Shown: positions 8,791 through 16,701 of the stretch, piece after piece
Position numbering within the stretch: position 1 is the stretch's first letter
Layout of the letters: every line of letters begins with the position of its first letter
Source: Sphingomonas montana
GTDB taxonomy: Bacteria; Pseudomonadota; Alphaproteobacteria; Sphingomonadales; Sphingomonadaceae
Reading direction: 5' to 3'
Length of the DNA stretch: 64,000 nucleotides
NCBI RefSeq assembly: GCF_001956315.1
Contig: NZ_KV887144.1
Coordinates: 1-64,000 of the forward strand
Notes under the pieces: generated by a model
What the model was told of the DNA's origin: nothing
What the model saw: the letters and a program-made list of their open reading frames with translations, nothing else
Databases searched by the model: none
Program-made: the position numbers and the translations under genes

Positions 8791-9579
8791 ATGGGCATCG
8801 ACCTTTCCGAGTATGAGACCGGCGCGAAGTATGACGGCGATTATGAGGCGGATCTGGCGACGCTGCAGGAGCGGCTGACCCGGATCATGGTCGCCCATAT
8901 CGTCCACAAGCGGCGGTCGATCATAGTGTTCGAGGGCTGGGACGCGGCGGGCAAGGGCGGCGCGATCCAGCGGATGACGGCGGAATGGGACCCGCGCTAT
9001 TTCCAGGTATGGCCGATCGCGGCACCGTCACCGGAGGAGGCGTCGCGGCATTTCCTGTGGCGGTTCTGGACGCGGTTGCCCGCCAAGGGGCGGATCGCGG
9101 TGTTCGATCGCAGCTGGTACGGGCGCGTGCTGGTCGAGCGGGTGGAGGGCTATGCGACCGAGGACGAGTGGCAGCGCGCCTATGACGAGATTAACGCGTT
9201 CGAGGCGCAGCAATGCGCCGACGGGACGAAGATCGTGAAGCTGTTCCTGCATATCGACCAGCAGGAGCAGGACGAGCGGATCATGCGGCGCGTGCGGCAT
9301 CCGTGGAAACGCTGGAAGACCGGCGCCGACGACTTCAGGAACCGCGACAAGCGCGCGGGCTATCTCGATGCGATGGCGGACATGTTTCGCCATACCGATA
9401 CCGAGACCGCGCCGTGGCATGTCGTCGATGCGGGGAACAAGAAGGCGGCGCGGATTGCGGCGCTGACCCATGTCGCGACGGTTCTGGAGAAGCATGTGCC
9501 GATGGATGCGCCCGAGGCGGATCCGGAGACGATCGCGCTGGCAAAGGCGCATTTCGGGGCGGCGCTGAAGCTGGATTGA
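8791..9579 (+). CDS. ppk2: Polyphosphate kinase 2 (PPK2)
   Basis: 262 residues from ATG 8791. A GTG six bases upstream is in frame, but the GGAG at 8779-8782 is spaced correctly for the ATG. The one-domain PPK2 fold is clear: Walker A GWDAAGKGG (residues 49-57), the lid region near EASRHFLWRFW, and Walker B FDRSWYGRVLVERVEG. PPK2 enzymes transfer phosphate between polyphosphate and nucleotides, usually making GTP or ATP from the diphosphate. The subclass cannot be fixed by eye. The gene starts 18 bp after aspS and is probably co-transcribed. The downstream palindrome at 9617-9674 may end the unit. Confidence 0.92.
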   Translation: MGIDLSEYETGAKYDGDYEADLATLQERLTRIMVAHIVHKRRSIIVFEGWDAAGKGGAIQRMTAEWDPRYFQVWPIAAPSPEEASRHFLWRFWTRLPAKGRIAVFDRSWYGRVLVERVEGYATEDEWQRAYDEINAFEAQQCADGTKIVKLFLHIDQQEQDERIMRRVRHPWKRWKTGADDFRNRDKRAGYLDAMADMFRHTDTETAPWHVVDAGNKKAARIAALTHVATVLEKHVPMDAPEADPETIALAKAHFGAALKLD

Positions 9580-9616
9580 CAGTTTCTCGGGTCCCGGCTG
9601 ATCTACGTCATCCCCC

Positions 9617-9674
9617 GTTTGGTTCGAGCTTGTCGAGAACTCCGCGCAGGGTTCTCGACAAGCTCGAACCAAAC
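9617..9674. repeat. 24-bp-arm palindromic repeat, copy 1
   Basis: Perfect arms 9617-9640 and 9651-9674 are separated by 10 bases. The core arm text is TTCGAGCTTGTCGAGAAC. The same element, with one arm base changed, recurs at 32411-32472. It lies between the convergent ppk2 and greB genes and could form a bidirectional terminator, although no T-run is present. Confidence 0.85.
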
Positions 9675-9711
9675 CGGGAGGGGTTTCTAGCCAGACCGGG
9701 GGGCGTCGGCG

Positions 9712-10200
9712 TCAGGGCTGTGGTGTCGGGTAGCTGATCGCCATAATTTCATAGTCCTTCGTGCCGCCGGGGAGGTCGACGCGGCGGACGTCGCCGATCG
9801 TCGCGCCGCGCAGCGCGTGGGCGATCGGGGAGGACCAGCTGATCCGGCCGGCGGCGGTGTCGGTTTCGTCCTCGCCAACCAGGGTGAGCGTGCGTTGGGC
9901 GTCGTCTTCGTCGGCGATCGTGACGCAGGCGCCGAACAGGACGCGGTGGCGCTCCGTCTGCTGGGCTGGGTCGACGATCCTGGCGGCCTTCATGCGCTTC
10001 GACAGCCAGCCGAGTTCGCGGTCGATTTCACGCAGGCGCTTGCGCCCGTAGATATAGTCGCCGTTTTCGGAGCGGTCGCCGTTGCCCGCCGCCCAGCTTA
10101 TGACCTCCACGAGCTTCGGCCGTTCTTCGCCGAGGAGGTGGCGGTAGCGGGCCTGCATCATGTGGTAACCGGTGGGGGTGATGTAGTTGGGGCGGTCCAT
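9712..10200 (-). CDS. greB: Transcription elongation factor GreB
   Basis: 162 residues from the ATG at 10200 (MDRPNYITPTGYHMM). The N-terminal coiled coil carries the GreB signature GDRSENGDYIYGRKRL, whose acidic tip residues reach into the RNA polymerase secondary channel and stimulate transcript cleavage. The C-terminal FKBP-like domain includes SPIAHALRGATIGD. The GDRSEN and YGRKRLREIDREL wording favours GreB over GreA. It is transcribed toward ppk2, with the palindromic repeat between. No operon partner is evident; the lytic transglycosylase upstream is on the same strand about 100 bp away. Confidence 0.93.
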   Translation of the reverse strand: MDRPNYITPTGYHMMQARYRHLLGEERPKLVEVISWAAGNGDRSENGDYIYGRKRLREIDRELGWLSKRMKAARIVDPAQQTERHRVLFGACVTIADEDDAQRTLTLVGEDETDTAAGRISWSSPIAHALRGATIGDVRRVDLPGGTKDYEIMAISYPTPQP

Positions 10201-10298
10201 AGGTTTGGATCGGATTGCCTGCTGGTGTTGTGCTTGTGGAACTGTTGTCCCCACCCCAACCCCTCCCCTGAAAGGGAGTGGCTTTCGGCAAAGAGGCG

Positions 10299-12302
10299 TC
10301 AGCCCGCCGTGCGCTTGCCGAGGTACGCCGAGAGGCGGTTTGTCGCCGGCATCTTTGCACGGGCAGGGTTCATCATGTCGTAGACGACGGCATTTTCCAG
10401 GACGTGCTGGACATAGCCGCGCGTTTCGGAAAGCGGAATCGCCTCGATCCAGTCGATGACATCGACGCCCGCCATGCGCGGATCACCGTTGGCGCGGATG
10501 AACTTGTTCACATTGCCGGGACCGGCATTGTAGCTGGCGACGGCCAGGACGTGGCTGCCGCCATAATAATCCAGCATACGCCGGAAATAGCTGGCACCCA
10601 GGGTGATATTATATTGCGGATCGCTCGTCAGGCGGCCGTAATCATAGGACATTCCAAGTTTTCCCGACGTCTCGCGCGCGGTGCCGGGCATCAGCTGCAT
10701 CAGCCCGCGTGCGCCGACGCGGCTGTTCGCCTGCCGGTCGAACTGGCTTTCCTGGCGGCTGATTGCGTGGATCATCGTCCAGTCGCCGGCATAGGGGCTA
10801 GGGACGGTCATGGTGGGAAAGCCGTACCGCACCGGATCGGTGGTACCGATCCGCGCATTGCGGGCGACCATGACGCCGAGGTCCGGCCGGTTCATCGTCC
10901 GCGAAAGGTCGACCGCGAGCTGATGCGCCACCTGGTCCTTCGCCGCGGCCGCGATCGACCGCACGAACAGAGTCTGATCCTGCCAATTGCCTTCGCGGCC
11001 GAGCAGGCGGGCGGCGCGGACCGGTTCGCTGGCCTCGAACGCGGCGCGTTCCGCGGCGCCGACCGGCACGGGGGTCGGTTCGGGCGGGAGGATGATCGCG
11101 CGTCCCAGCCGTTCGGCCGAAAGCTGGCCGTAAAACTGATCCATATGCTGCGCGGCTTCGGTCAGGTAGGCGATGGCCGCGGTGGCGTTGCCCGCCGCCT
11201 GTGCCGCGCGGCCGGCCCAATAGAGGCCCTTGGTCTGGGTCTGCGGGGTCTGTGCGGCACGGGCATAGCGGGCGAACATCGTTGCGGCGTCCGCAGGTCG
11301 GCCGAGTTTCTTGAGCGCGGTAATGCCGCCCAGCCAGACAAGGCTGGTATAGTCGTCGCGCTCGTCCAGATCGCGGTCGCGGATGTTGGTGCCGGGGGCG
11401 AACGCCGCCTCAGCCTTCTCGGCGATGGCATAGGCGTAGCTCGACTGATTGTCGGTCGCGGCCCCCCGCGCGATCGTCAGCAGCGCATCGAGATACCGTT
11501 CCGCATCATAGGGTTGCGTGTCGATCCTGAGCGGCGATGCGAGATAGGCGCGCGCCGCCGGCACCTGGCCGCTGTTGCGCAGCCAATTCGCGCGATCAAC
11601 GACATAACCGGGATCGCCGTCATAGCCCGCCGGGGCGACGCCGGCCCCGGGCAGGTTACCCTGTAGCGCGAGGCGTGCGGCGTAGAGCGGGCGTCGTGCG
11701 GAGGAGACCAGCGCGAGCTGCCGCATCGCGGGCACGTTGGACCGCGCCCACAACAGGGCCTCCATCCGCCGGTCCTGATCGGTGGCCGAGAAGCCTGCAC
11801 CATAACGGGTGGAGATCCCGGCCTCCAGATCGGCGGGCAGATAGCCACCGGTCCAGGCCGCGACGGCCGCGGCCTGTGCATCGGCACTGCGACCGGTTGC
11901 GGCAAGCGCGTCGGCAAAGCGCGCATTCGCGATCGGAGTGCGCGGCGGGTAGCGGGTGAAGAAGGCGACGATGGTCTGCGGATCGGCCCCGGTCGTCTCC
12001 AGCCGTTTCTCCGCCGTCCGGCGCATCGCGGCGTCGCCCGGCCAGCCGGGGTGGGCGGTCAGAAAACGCGCATAATCGGCAAAGACATAGCCGTCCGACT
12101 GCCGCAACCGGTTCCATTCGGCGATGATCGCGCGGATCGGATCATAGGCCGACGCCGCATAGCCCGGATAGGGCGCGGGCGCGGCCTGGCCGGGGGCGGG
12201 CAACGGGGCCGGGGTGGCGGCCGGCCCCTGCGGCTGGGCGGTGATCGCCGCCGTGGCGACCGATGCGACCAACGTGGAGGAGAGGAGGATACGACTAAGC
12301 AT
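10299..12302 (-). CDS. slt: Soluble lytic murein transglycosylase
   Basis: 667 residues from ATG 12302, chosen because a signal peptide (MLSRILLSSTLVASVATA) follows directly. An ATG at 12362 would add 20 polar residues. The frame stays open far upstream only as an antisense shadow of dapA. The middle is a long alpha-helical superhelix with Ala-rich tetratricopeptide-like repeats. The C-terminal goose-lysozyme-like domain has SRQESQFDRQANSRVGARG with the catalytic Glu, then LMQLMPGTA, and YNAGPGNV. The enzyme cleaves peptidoglycan in the periplasm to 1,6-anhydro products. It is divergent from dapA, which makes a precursor of peptidoglycan diaminopimelate. Confidence 0.93.
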   Translation of the reverse strand: MLSRILLSSTLVASVATAAITAQPQGPAATPAPLPAPGQAAPAPYPGYAASAYDPIRAIIAEWNRLRQSDGYVFADYARFLTAHPGWPGDAAMRRTAEKRLETTGADPQTIVAFFTRYPPRTPIANARFADALAATGRSADAQAAAVAAWTGGYLPADLEAGISTRYGAGFSATDQDRRMEALLWARSNVPAMRQLALVSSARRPLYAARLALQGNLPGAGVAPAGYDGDPGYVVDRANWLRNSGQVPAARAYLASPLRIDTQPYDAERYLDALLTIARGAATDNQSSYAYAIAEKAEAAFAPGTNIRDRDLDERDDYTSLVWLGGITALKKLGRPADAATMFARYARAAQTPQTQTKGLYWAGRAAQAAGNATAAIAYLTEAAQHMDQFYGQLSAERLGRAIILPPEPTPVPVGAAERAAFEASEPVRAARLLGREGNWQDQTLFVRSIAAAAKDQVAHQLAVDLSRTMNRPDLGVMVARNARIGTTDPVRYGFPTMTVPSPYAGDWTMIHAISRQESQFDRQANSRVGARGLMQLMPGTARETSGKLGMSYDYGRLTSDPQYNITLGASYFRRMLDYYGGSHVLAVASYNAGPGNVNKFIRANGDPRMAGVDVIDWIEAIPLSETRGYVQHVLENAVVYDMMNPARAKMPATNRLSAYLGKRTAG

Positions 12303-12410
12303 GCTGGACACGGTGGCAGGGGCGTCCTTATCAGGCGCTGAACGATCACGGGGCTGCGACATGCCGGCGACTATGCCGGGTGGCGGCGTCCGGGTGAAGG
12401 GGAGAAGCGC

Positions 12411-13286
12411 ATGTTTCGCGGGTCCATACCGGCTCTGGTGACGCCGTTCCGCGACGGGGCGTTCGATGAACGCGCCTATCGGATGTTCATCGATCTGCAG
12501 ATCGAATCGGGCAGCAGCGCGCTGGTGCCGTGCGGGACGACGGGCGAAAGCGCCACGATGACCATCGAGGAGCATGATCGCGTCGTCACGGTCTGCGTCG
12601 AACAGGCGGCGGGGCGGGTGCCGGTGATCGCCGGCTGCGGATCCAACGACACGCGGGTCGCGCTGGAACATATGCAGTCGGCGCAGCGGGCGGGGGCGGC
12701 CGCGGCGTTGCTGGTGCCGCCTTATTACAACCGCCCGTCGCAGGCCGGCATCATCGCCCATTTCGAGGCGCTGGCCCGCGGGTGCGACCTGCCCATCCTG
12801 CTGTACAACGTGCCGGGGCGGACCGCGGTCGACATCCACGTCGACACGATGGCGCATCTGGCGACCCTGCCGACCGTGATCGGCGTGAAGGATGCGACCG
12901 GCAATGCGGTGCGCGTGACGGCGCAGCGGCTGGCGTGCGGCCCGGACTTCTGCCAGCTGTCGGGCAATGACGACATGGCGCTGGGGTTCATGGCGATGGG
13001 CGGCGTCGGGTGCATATCGGTGACCGCCAACGTCGCGCCGGCCTTGTGCGCGGAATTCCAGGATGCGTGCCTGGAAGGACGCTGGACCGAGGCGCTGGCG
13101 TTGCAGGACCGGTTGTTCCCGCTGCACACCGCCTTGTTCAGCGATGCGTCGCCGGGCCCGGTGAAATATGCCTTGTCGCGGGTCCGGCCCGACTTTCCGA
13201 CCGAACTGCGTCTGCCGATGACCTGGCCATCTGTCGCCGCCCAGGCGCAGGTCGATGCCGGGCTGCTGGCGGCCGGGCTGTTGTGA
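12411..13286 (+). CDS. dapA: 4-hydroxy-tetrahydrodipicolinate synthase
   Basis: 291 residues, the usual DapA length. It condenses pyruvate with aspartate semialdehyde at the entry to lysine and diaminopimelate synthesis. The TIM-barrel motifs are all present: CGTTGES near residue 43, LLYNVPGRT with Tyr132, and GVKDATGN with the Schiff-base lysine K160. A ribosome site (AAGGGGAG) precedes the ATG. smpB starts 70 bp downstream on the same strand, a neighbourhood common in sphingomonads. Confidence 0.97.
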   Translation: MFRGSIPALVTPFRDGAFDERAYRMFIDLQIESGSSALVPCGTTGESATMTIEEHDRVVTVCVEQAAGRVPVIAGCGSNDTRVALEHMQSAQRAGAAAALLVPPYYNRPSQAGIIAHFEALARGCDLPILLYNVPGRTAVDIHVDTMAHLATLPTVIGVKDATGNAVRVTAQRLACGPDFCQLSGNDDMALGFMAMGGVGCISVTANVAPALCAEFQDACLEGRWTEALALQDRLFPLHTALFSDASPGPVKYALSRVRPDFPTELRLPMTWPSVAAQAQVDAGLLAAGLL

Positions 13287-13356
13287 ACGGAGCCCCGACC
13301 GACCATCTAGGCGCGACCATGATCGCTTCTTCATCCCTTGCCGAGTATGCCGCCTG

Positions 13357-13839
13357 ATGGCCCGTCCCAAGCCCGTCCAGTTCGAGAAGGTGAAGGTCGT
13401 CGCCGAGAACCGCCGTGCGCGGTTCGAATATTTTCTGGAGGATTTCTTCGAGGCGGGCATCGCGCTGACCGGGACCGAAGTGAAGTCGCTGCGGTTCGGC
13501 GAAGGCTCGATCGCGGAAAGCTATGCCGAGGTGAAGGACGGGCAGGTGTTCCTCGTGAACGCCAACGTGCCGGAATACAGCTTCGGCAACCGGTTCAACC
13601 ACGAGCCGAAGCGTCCACGCAAGCTGTTGCTGCACGAACGCGAGATCGAGAAGATGCGCAACGGCGTGTCGCGCGAGGGGATGACGCTGATCCCCATGGC
13701 GATCTATTTCAACGCGCGGGGCCGGGCGAAGGTGGAACTGGCGCTGGCCAAGGGCAAGAAGCTGCACGACAAGCGCGAGGTACAGAAGGACCGCGACTGG
13801 ACCCGCGACCGCGCCCGGATCATGCGCGAACGTGGCTAA
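13357..13839 (+). CDS. smpB: SsrA-binding protein SmpB
   Basis: 160 residues from ATG 13357. The in-frame sequence upstream overlaps the end of dapA and is not part of the protein. The OB-fold core ([37 protein letters not shown]) and the basic C-terminal tail ([14 protein letters not shown]) match SmpB. The tail enters the decoding centre when tmRNA rescues a stalled ribosome. Its RNA partner is the two-piece ssrA at 1988-2290, about 11 kb away. The stop overlaps the GTG start of the next gene by 8 bp, indicating coupling. Confidence 0.97.
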   Translation: MARPKPVQFEKVKVVAENRRARFEYFLEDFFEAGIALTGTEVKSLRFGEGSIAESYAEVKDGQVFLVNANVPEYSFGNRFNHEPKRPRKLLLHEREIEKMRNGVSREGMTLIPMAIYFNARGRAKVELALAKGKKLHDKREVQKDRDWTRDRARIMRERG

Positions 13840-14398
13840 GACCTGGCTCGCCGATCGCATCCGCGCGATGCTGCCCGCCCGCGAGGAGCTGGAGGCGAAC
13901 CGGATGCTGCGTCCCGTGGCACATCTGCTGCTGCGGCCAGCGCTCTGGCGGTTCACGCGGCGGTCGGTGCCGCGGGCGATCGGTATCGGCCTGCTGGTTG
14001 GCATATTCGTGATGATCCCGGTGGTGCAGCCGTTGTCCGCCGCGATGCTGGCGATCCCGTTTCGCGCCAACGTGCCGTTGACAGCAGGTACAACGCTGCT
14101 GTCGAACCCGGTTACGACGCCGCTGATCGTGATCGCATCGTTGTGGATCGCATCGGCGCTGTTCGGGATGGAGACGGACCCCGGATCGGTCATGCGGATG
14201 ATCCACGCCGGGGCGTCGTTCGCCGAATGGAAGCATTGGCTGCTGTCGGCGGCGGCGCCGGGCCTGCTGATCGGGCTGACCGTGCTGGCGATCGGGACGG
14301 GCGTGGTCGGCTATGTGCTGGCGACGGTCGGGTGGCGGATCTGGATCGGGCACAAATGGCATGCGCGCGGCCGGGAACGCGCCTTGCGCGGTGCCTGA
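13832..14398 (+). CDS. DUF2062 membrane protein
   Basis: 188 residues from a GTG start at 13832 that overlaps the smpB stop by 8 bp. Three hydrophobic segments are visible: about residues 45-70, 85-110 and 145-170. The motif [17 protein letters not shown] is the DUF2062 hallmark (NP..TP). It is an inner-membrane protein of unknown function. DUF2062 genes sit next to smpB in many sphingomonads, so the neighbourhood is conserved, but it does not explain the role. Confidence 0.85.
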   Translation: MAKTWLADRIRAMLPAREELEANRMLRPVAHLLLRPALWRFTRRSVPRAIGIGLLVGIFVMIPVVQPLSAAMLAIPFRANVPLTAGTTLLSNPVTTPLIVIASLWIASALFGMETDPGSVMRMIHAGASFAEWKHWLLSAAAPGLLIGLTVLAIGTGVVGYVLATVGWRIWIGHKWHARGRERALRGA

Positions 14399-14513
14399 GC
14401 GTTGCGACCAAGATGGCGAATGGGACGACGGAACCGCTCGCTTAACCGAAAAATGGCCCTAAGCTGCGGCGTTTAGCCGCGGTATACGCGGTGCCCGATC
14501 GAAAAGGATTTCC

Positions 14514-16583
14514 ATGCGTCTGAAGATCGTCCTGCTGGGCGCGCCTGCGCTTGCCAGCATCGCTGCCGCCGCCCTTGCCCAGACCGCACCGTCGCCCGCG
14601 CTCATGTCCGCCGCGTCTACCGTGGCAGCCGCGCCGGCCGGAAAGCCCGAACTGGGCACGTTCGGATTCGATACGACGGGCATGGACCGCAGCGTGGCCC
14701 CCGGCGACAATTTCGACGCATTCGCCAGCGGCACCTGGAAGAAGACCAACCCGATCCCGGCCGACCGGTCGAGCTACGGCATGTTCACGCGGCTCGACGA
14801 CCTGTCGACGCTGCGCAGCCGCGAGATACTGGAAGCGGCCGGCCGGACGCCCGGATCACGGATCGGCGACCTGTATGCCAGCTTCGTCGATCAGGCCACG
14901 GTGGATGCCAAGGGTGCGACGCCGTTGAAGCCGACGCTGGCCGCGATCGACGCCGCGACCACGAAGCCGGCGCTGGCGGCCGAAATGGGCCGACTGGCGC
15001 GGGTCGGCGTGCCGTCGCCGTTCCGGCTGGGCGTGGGGCAGGACGACCGCAACCCCGAAACCTATATCGTCGCGATGGGCCAGTCCGGGCTCGGTTTGCC
15101 CGATCGCGATTATTACCTCAAAACCGACGCCAAGCTGGTCGAGGCGCGTACCGCCTATGCCGGTTACCTGACCAAGCTGTTCGCGCTGGCCGGGCTGCCC
15201 GACGGGGCCGCACGGGCGCAGGCGGTGATCGCGTTCGAGACCAAGCTGGCGCAGGTCCAGTGGACGCGGATCGACTCGCGCGATTCGGTCAAGACGTACA
15301 ACAAGTGGGCTAAGCCCGATTTCGCGGCCAAGGCGCCCGGTTTCGACTGGAACGGGTATCTGGCGGCGACGGGCGTCGCCGCGCAGACCCAGTTCCTCGT
15401 CGCGCAACCGAGCGCGTTCACCGGCAGTGCGGCCGTGTTCGCCGCGACGCCGCTGCCCGTGCTGAAAGATTATCTGAAGCTGCGCGCGATCAACCGGTTC
15501 GCGCCCTATCTGTCACAGCCGTTCGTCGAGGCGGCGTTCGCGTTCAATTCGACGCAACTGCAGGGCACGCCGCAGAACCGCGACCGCTGGAAGCGTGGCG
15601 TGGCACTGGTCAACGGGCAGATCGGCGAGGATCTGGGCAAGATCTACGTCGCAAAATATTTTCCGCCGGAGGCCAAGGCGCAGGCCGACCTGCTGGTGAA
15701 GAACGTGATCGCCGCGATGGGCGACCGGATCGACGCGCTGACCTGGATGGCGCCGGAGACCAAGGTGAAGGCGCGTGCCAAGCTGGCCGCGTTCCGCGCG
15801 AAGATCGGCTACCCCGATACGTGGCGCGACTATTCAGCGCTGAAGATCGAGCGCGGCGACCTGCTGGGCAATGTGCAGCGCGCGACGGCGTTCGAATTCA
15901 ACCGCGACCTGAACAAGCTGGGCAAGCCGCTCGACCGCGAGGAATGGGGCATGACCCCGACGACGATCAACGCCTATGCCAATTTCGGCATGAACGAGAT
16001 CGTGTTCCCGGCGGCCATCCTGCAACCGCCCTTCTTCGATCCGAATGCCGACCCGGCGGTGAACTATGGCGGGATCGGGGCGGTCATCGGCCACGAGATC
16101 AGCCATCATTTCGACGATCAGGGGTCGCAATATGACAGCACCGGCAAGCTGACCGAGTGGTGGACGCCGAAGGACGTCGCGCAGTTCAAGGCGCTGACCG
16201 GGCAGCTGGTGGCGCAGTATGACCAATATGAGCCGCTGCCAGGCCTGCACGTGCAGGGCGGGCTGACGCTGGGCGAGAATATCGGCGATCTGGCCGGGCT
16301 GACCGCGGCTTATGGCGCGTACCAGAAATCGCTGGGCGGCAAGCCCGCACCGGTGATCGACGGGATGACCGGCGACCAGCGCTTCTACCTGGGCTGGGCG
16401 CAGGTGTGGCGTCGCAACGATCGGGAGGCCGCGTTGCGCCAGCAGTTGCTGACCGATCCGCATTCGCCCGCCGAACAGCGCGCGAACGTCGTCCGCAACC
16501 TTGACCCGTGGTATGCCGCATACAAGCCGACGCCGGGGCAGAAACTGTATCTGACGCCCGAACAGCGCGTCCGGATCTGGTAG
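14514..16583 (+). CDS. M13 family (neprilysin-like) zinc metallopeptidase, secreted
   Basis: 689 residues with a signal peptide (cleavage after ALAQ, residue 23). The M13 fold starts with MDRSVAPGDNFDAFASGTW. The zinc site is complete: H527-E528-x-x-H531 in GHEISHHFDDQG, and E588 with D592 in GENIGD. NAYANFGMNEIVFPAAILQP, the substrate-binding NAYY-like segment, is present, and the protein ends VRIW. It probably degrades small peptides in the periplasm or outside the cell. The ribosome site AAAAGGA is well placed. It stands alone, followed by a hairpin at 16591-16617. Confidence 0.95.
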   Translation: MRLKIVLLGAPALASIAAAALAQTAPSPALMSAASTVAAAPAGKPELGTFGFDTTGMDRSVAPGDNFDAFASGTWKKTNPIPADRSSYGMFTRLDDLSTLRSREILEAAGRTPGSRIGDLYASFVDQATVDAKGATPLKPTLAAIDAATTKPALAAEMGRLARVGVPSPFRLGVGQDDRNPETYIVAMGQSGLGLPDRDYYLKTDAKLVEARTAYAGYLTKLFALAGLPDGAARAQAVIAFETKLAQVQWTRIDSRDSVKTYNKWAKPDFAAKAPGFDWNGYLAATGVAAQTQFLVAQPSAFTGSAAVFAATPLPVLKDYLKLRAINRFAPYLSQPFVEAAFAFNSTQLQGTPQNRDRWKRGVALVNGQIGEDLGKIYVAKYFPPEAKAQADLLVKNVIAAMGDRIDALTWMAPETKVKARAKLAAFRAKIGYPDTWRDYSALKIERGDLLGNVQRATAFEFNRDLNKLGKPLDREEWGMTPTTINAYANFGMNEIVFPAAILQPPFFDPNADPAVNYGGIGAVIGHEISHHFDDQGSQYDSTGKLTEWWTPKDVAQFKALTGQLVAQYDQYEPLPGLHVQGGLTLGENIGDLAGLTAAYGAYQKSLGGKPAPVIDGMTGDQRFYLGWAQVWRRNDREAALRQQLLTDPHSPAEQRANVVRNLDPWYAAYKPTPGQKLYLTPEQRVRIW

Positions 16584-16590
16584 TATCGAT

Positions 16591-16617
16591 CGGGGGCGGT
16601 GACGATCGTCGCCCCCG
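16591..16617 (+). terminator. Hairpin after the M13 peptidase gene
   Basis: CGGGGGC at 16591-16597 pairs with GCCCCCG at 16611-16617, with a further GAC/GTC pairing inside and a GATC loop. There is no downstream T-run, so it would act as an imperfect or Rho-assisted terminator. It starts 8 bp after the stop codon. Confidence 0.55.
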
Positions 16618-16701
16618 GATACCCGACCGGCGCCGCTGGTCGGCCGTTTGCGCCAAGCCGCTTGACGCTGCCCCCCCGGCGGGACGAAAGCGCATCCCTG
16701 A

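Noticed and set aside
10299-13460. A very long minus-strand open frame covering slt and the dapA region.
   Set aside because: Only the part to 12302 or 12362 is slt; beyond it the frame is antisense to dapA, whose motifs are unmistakable.
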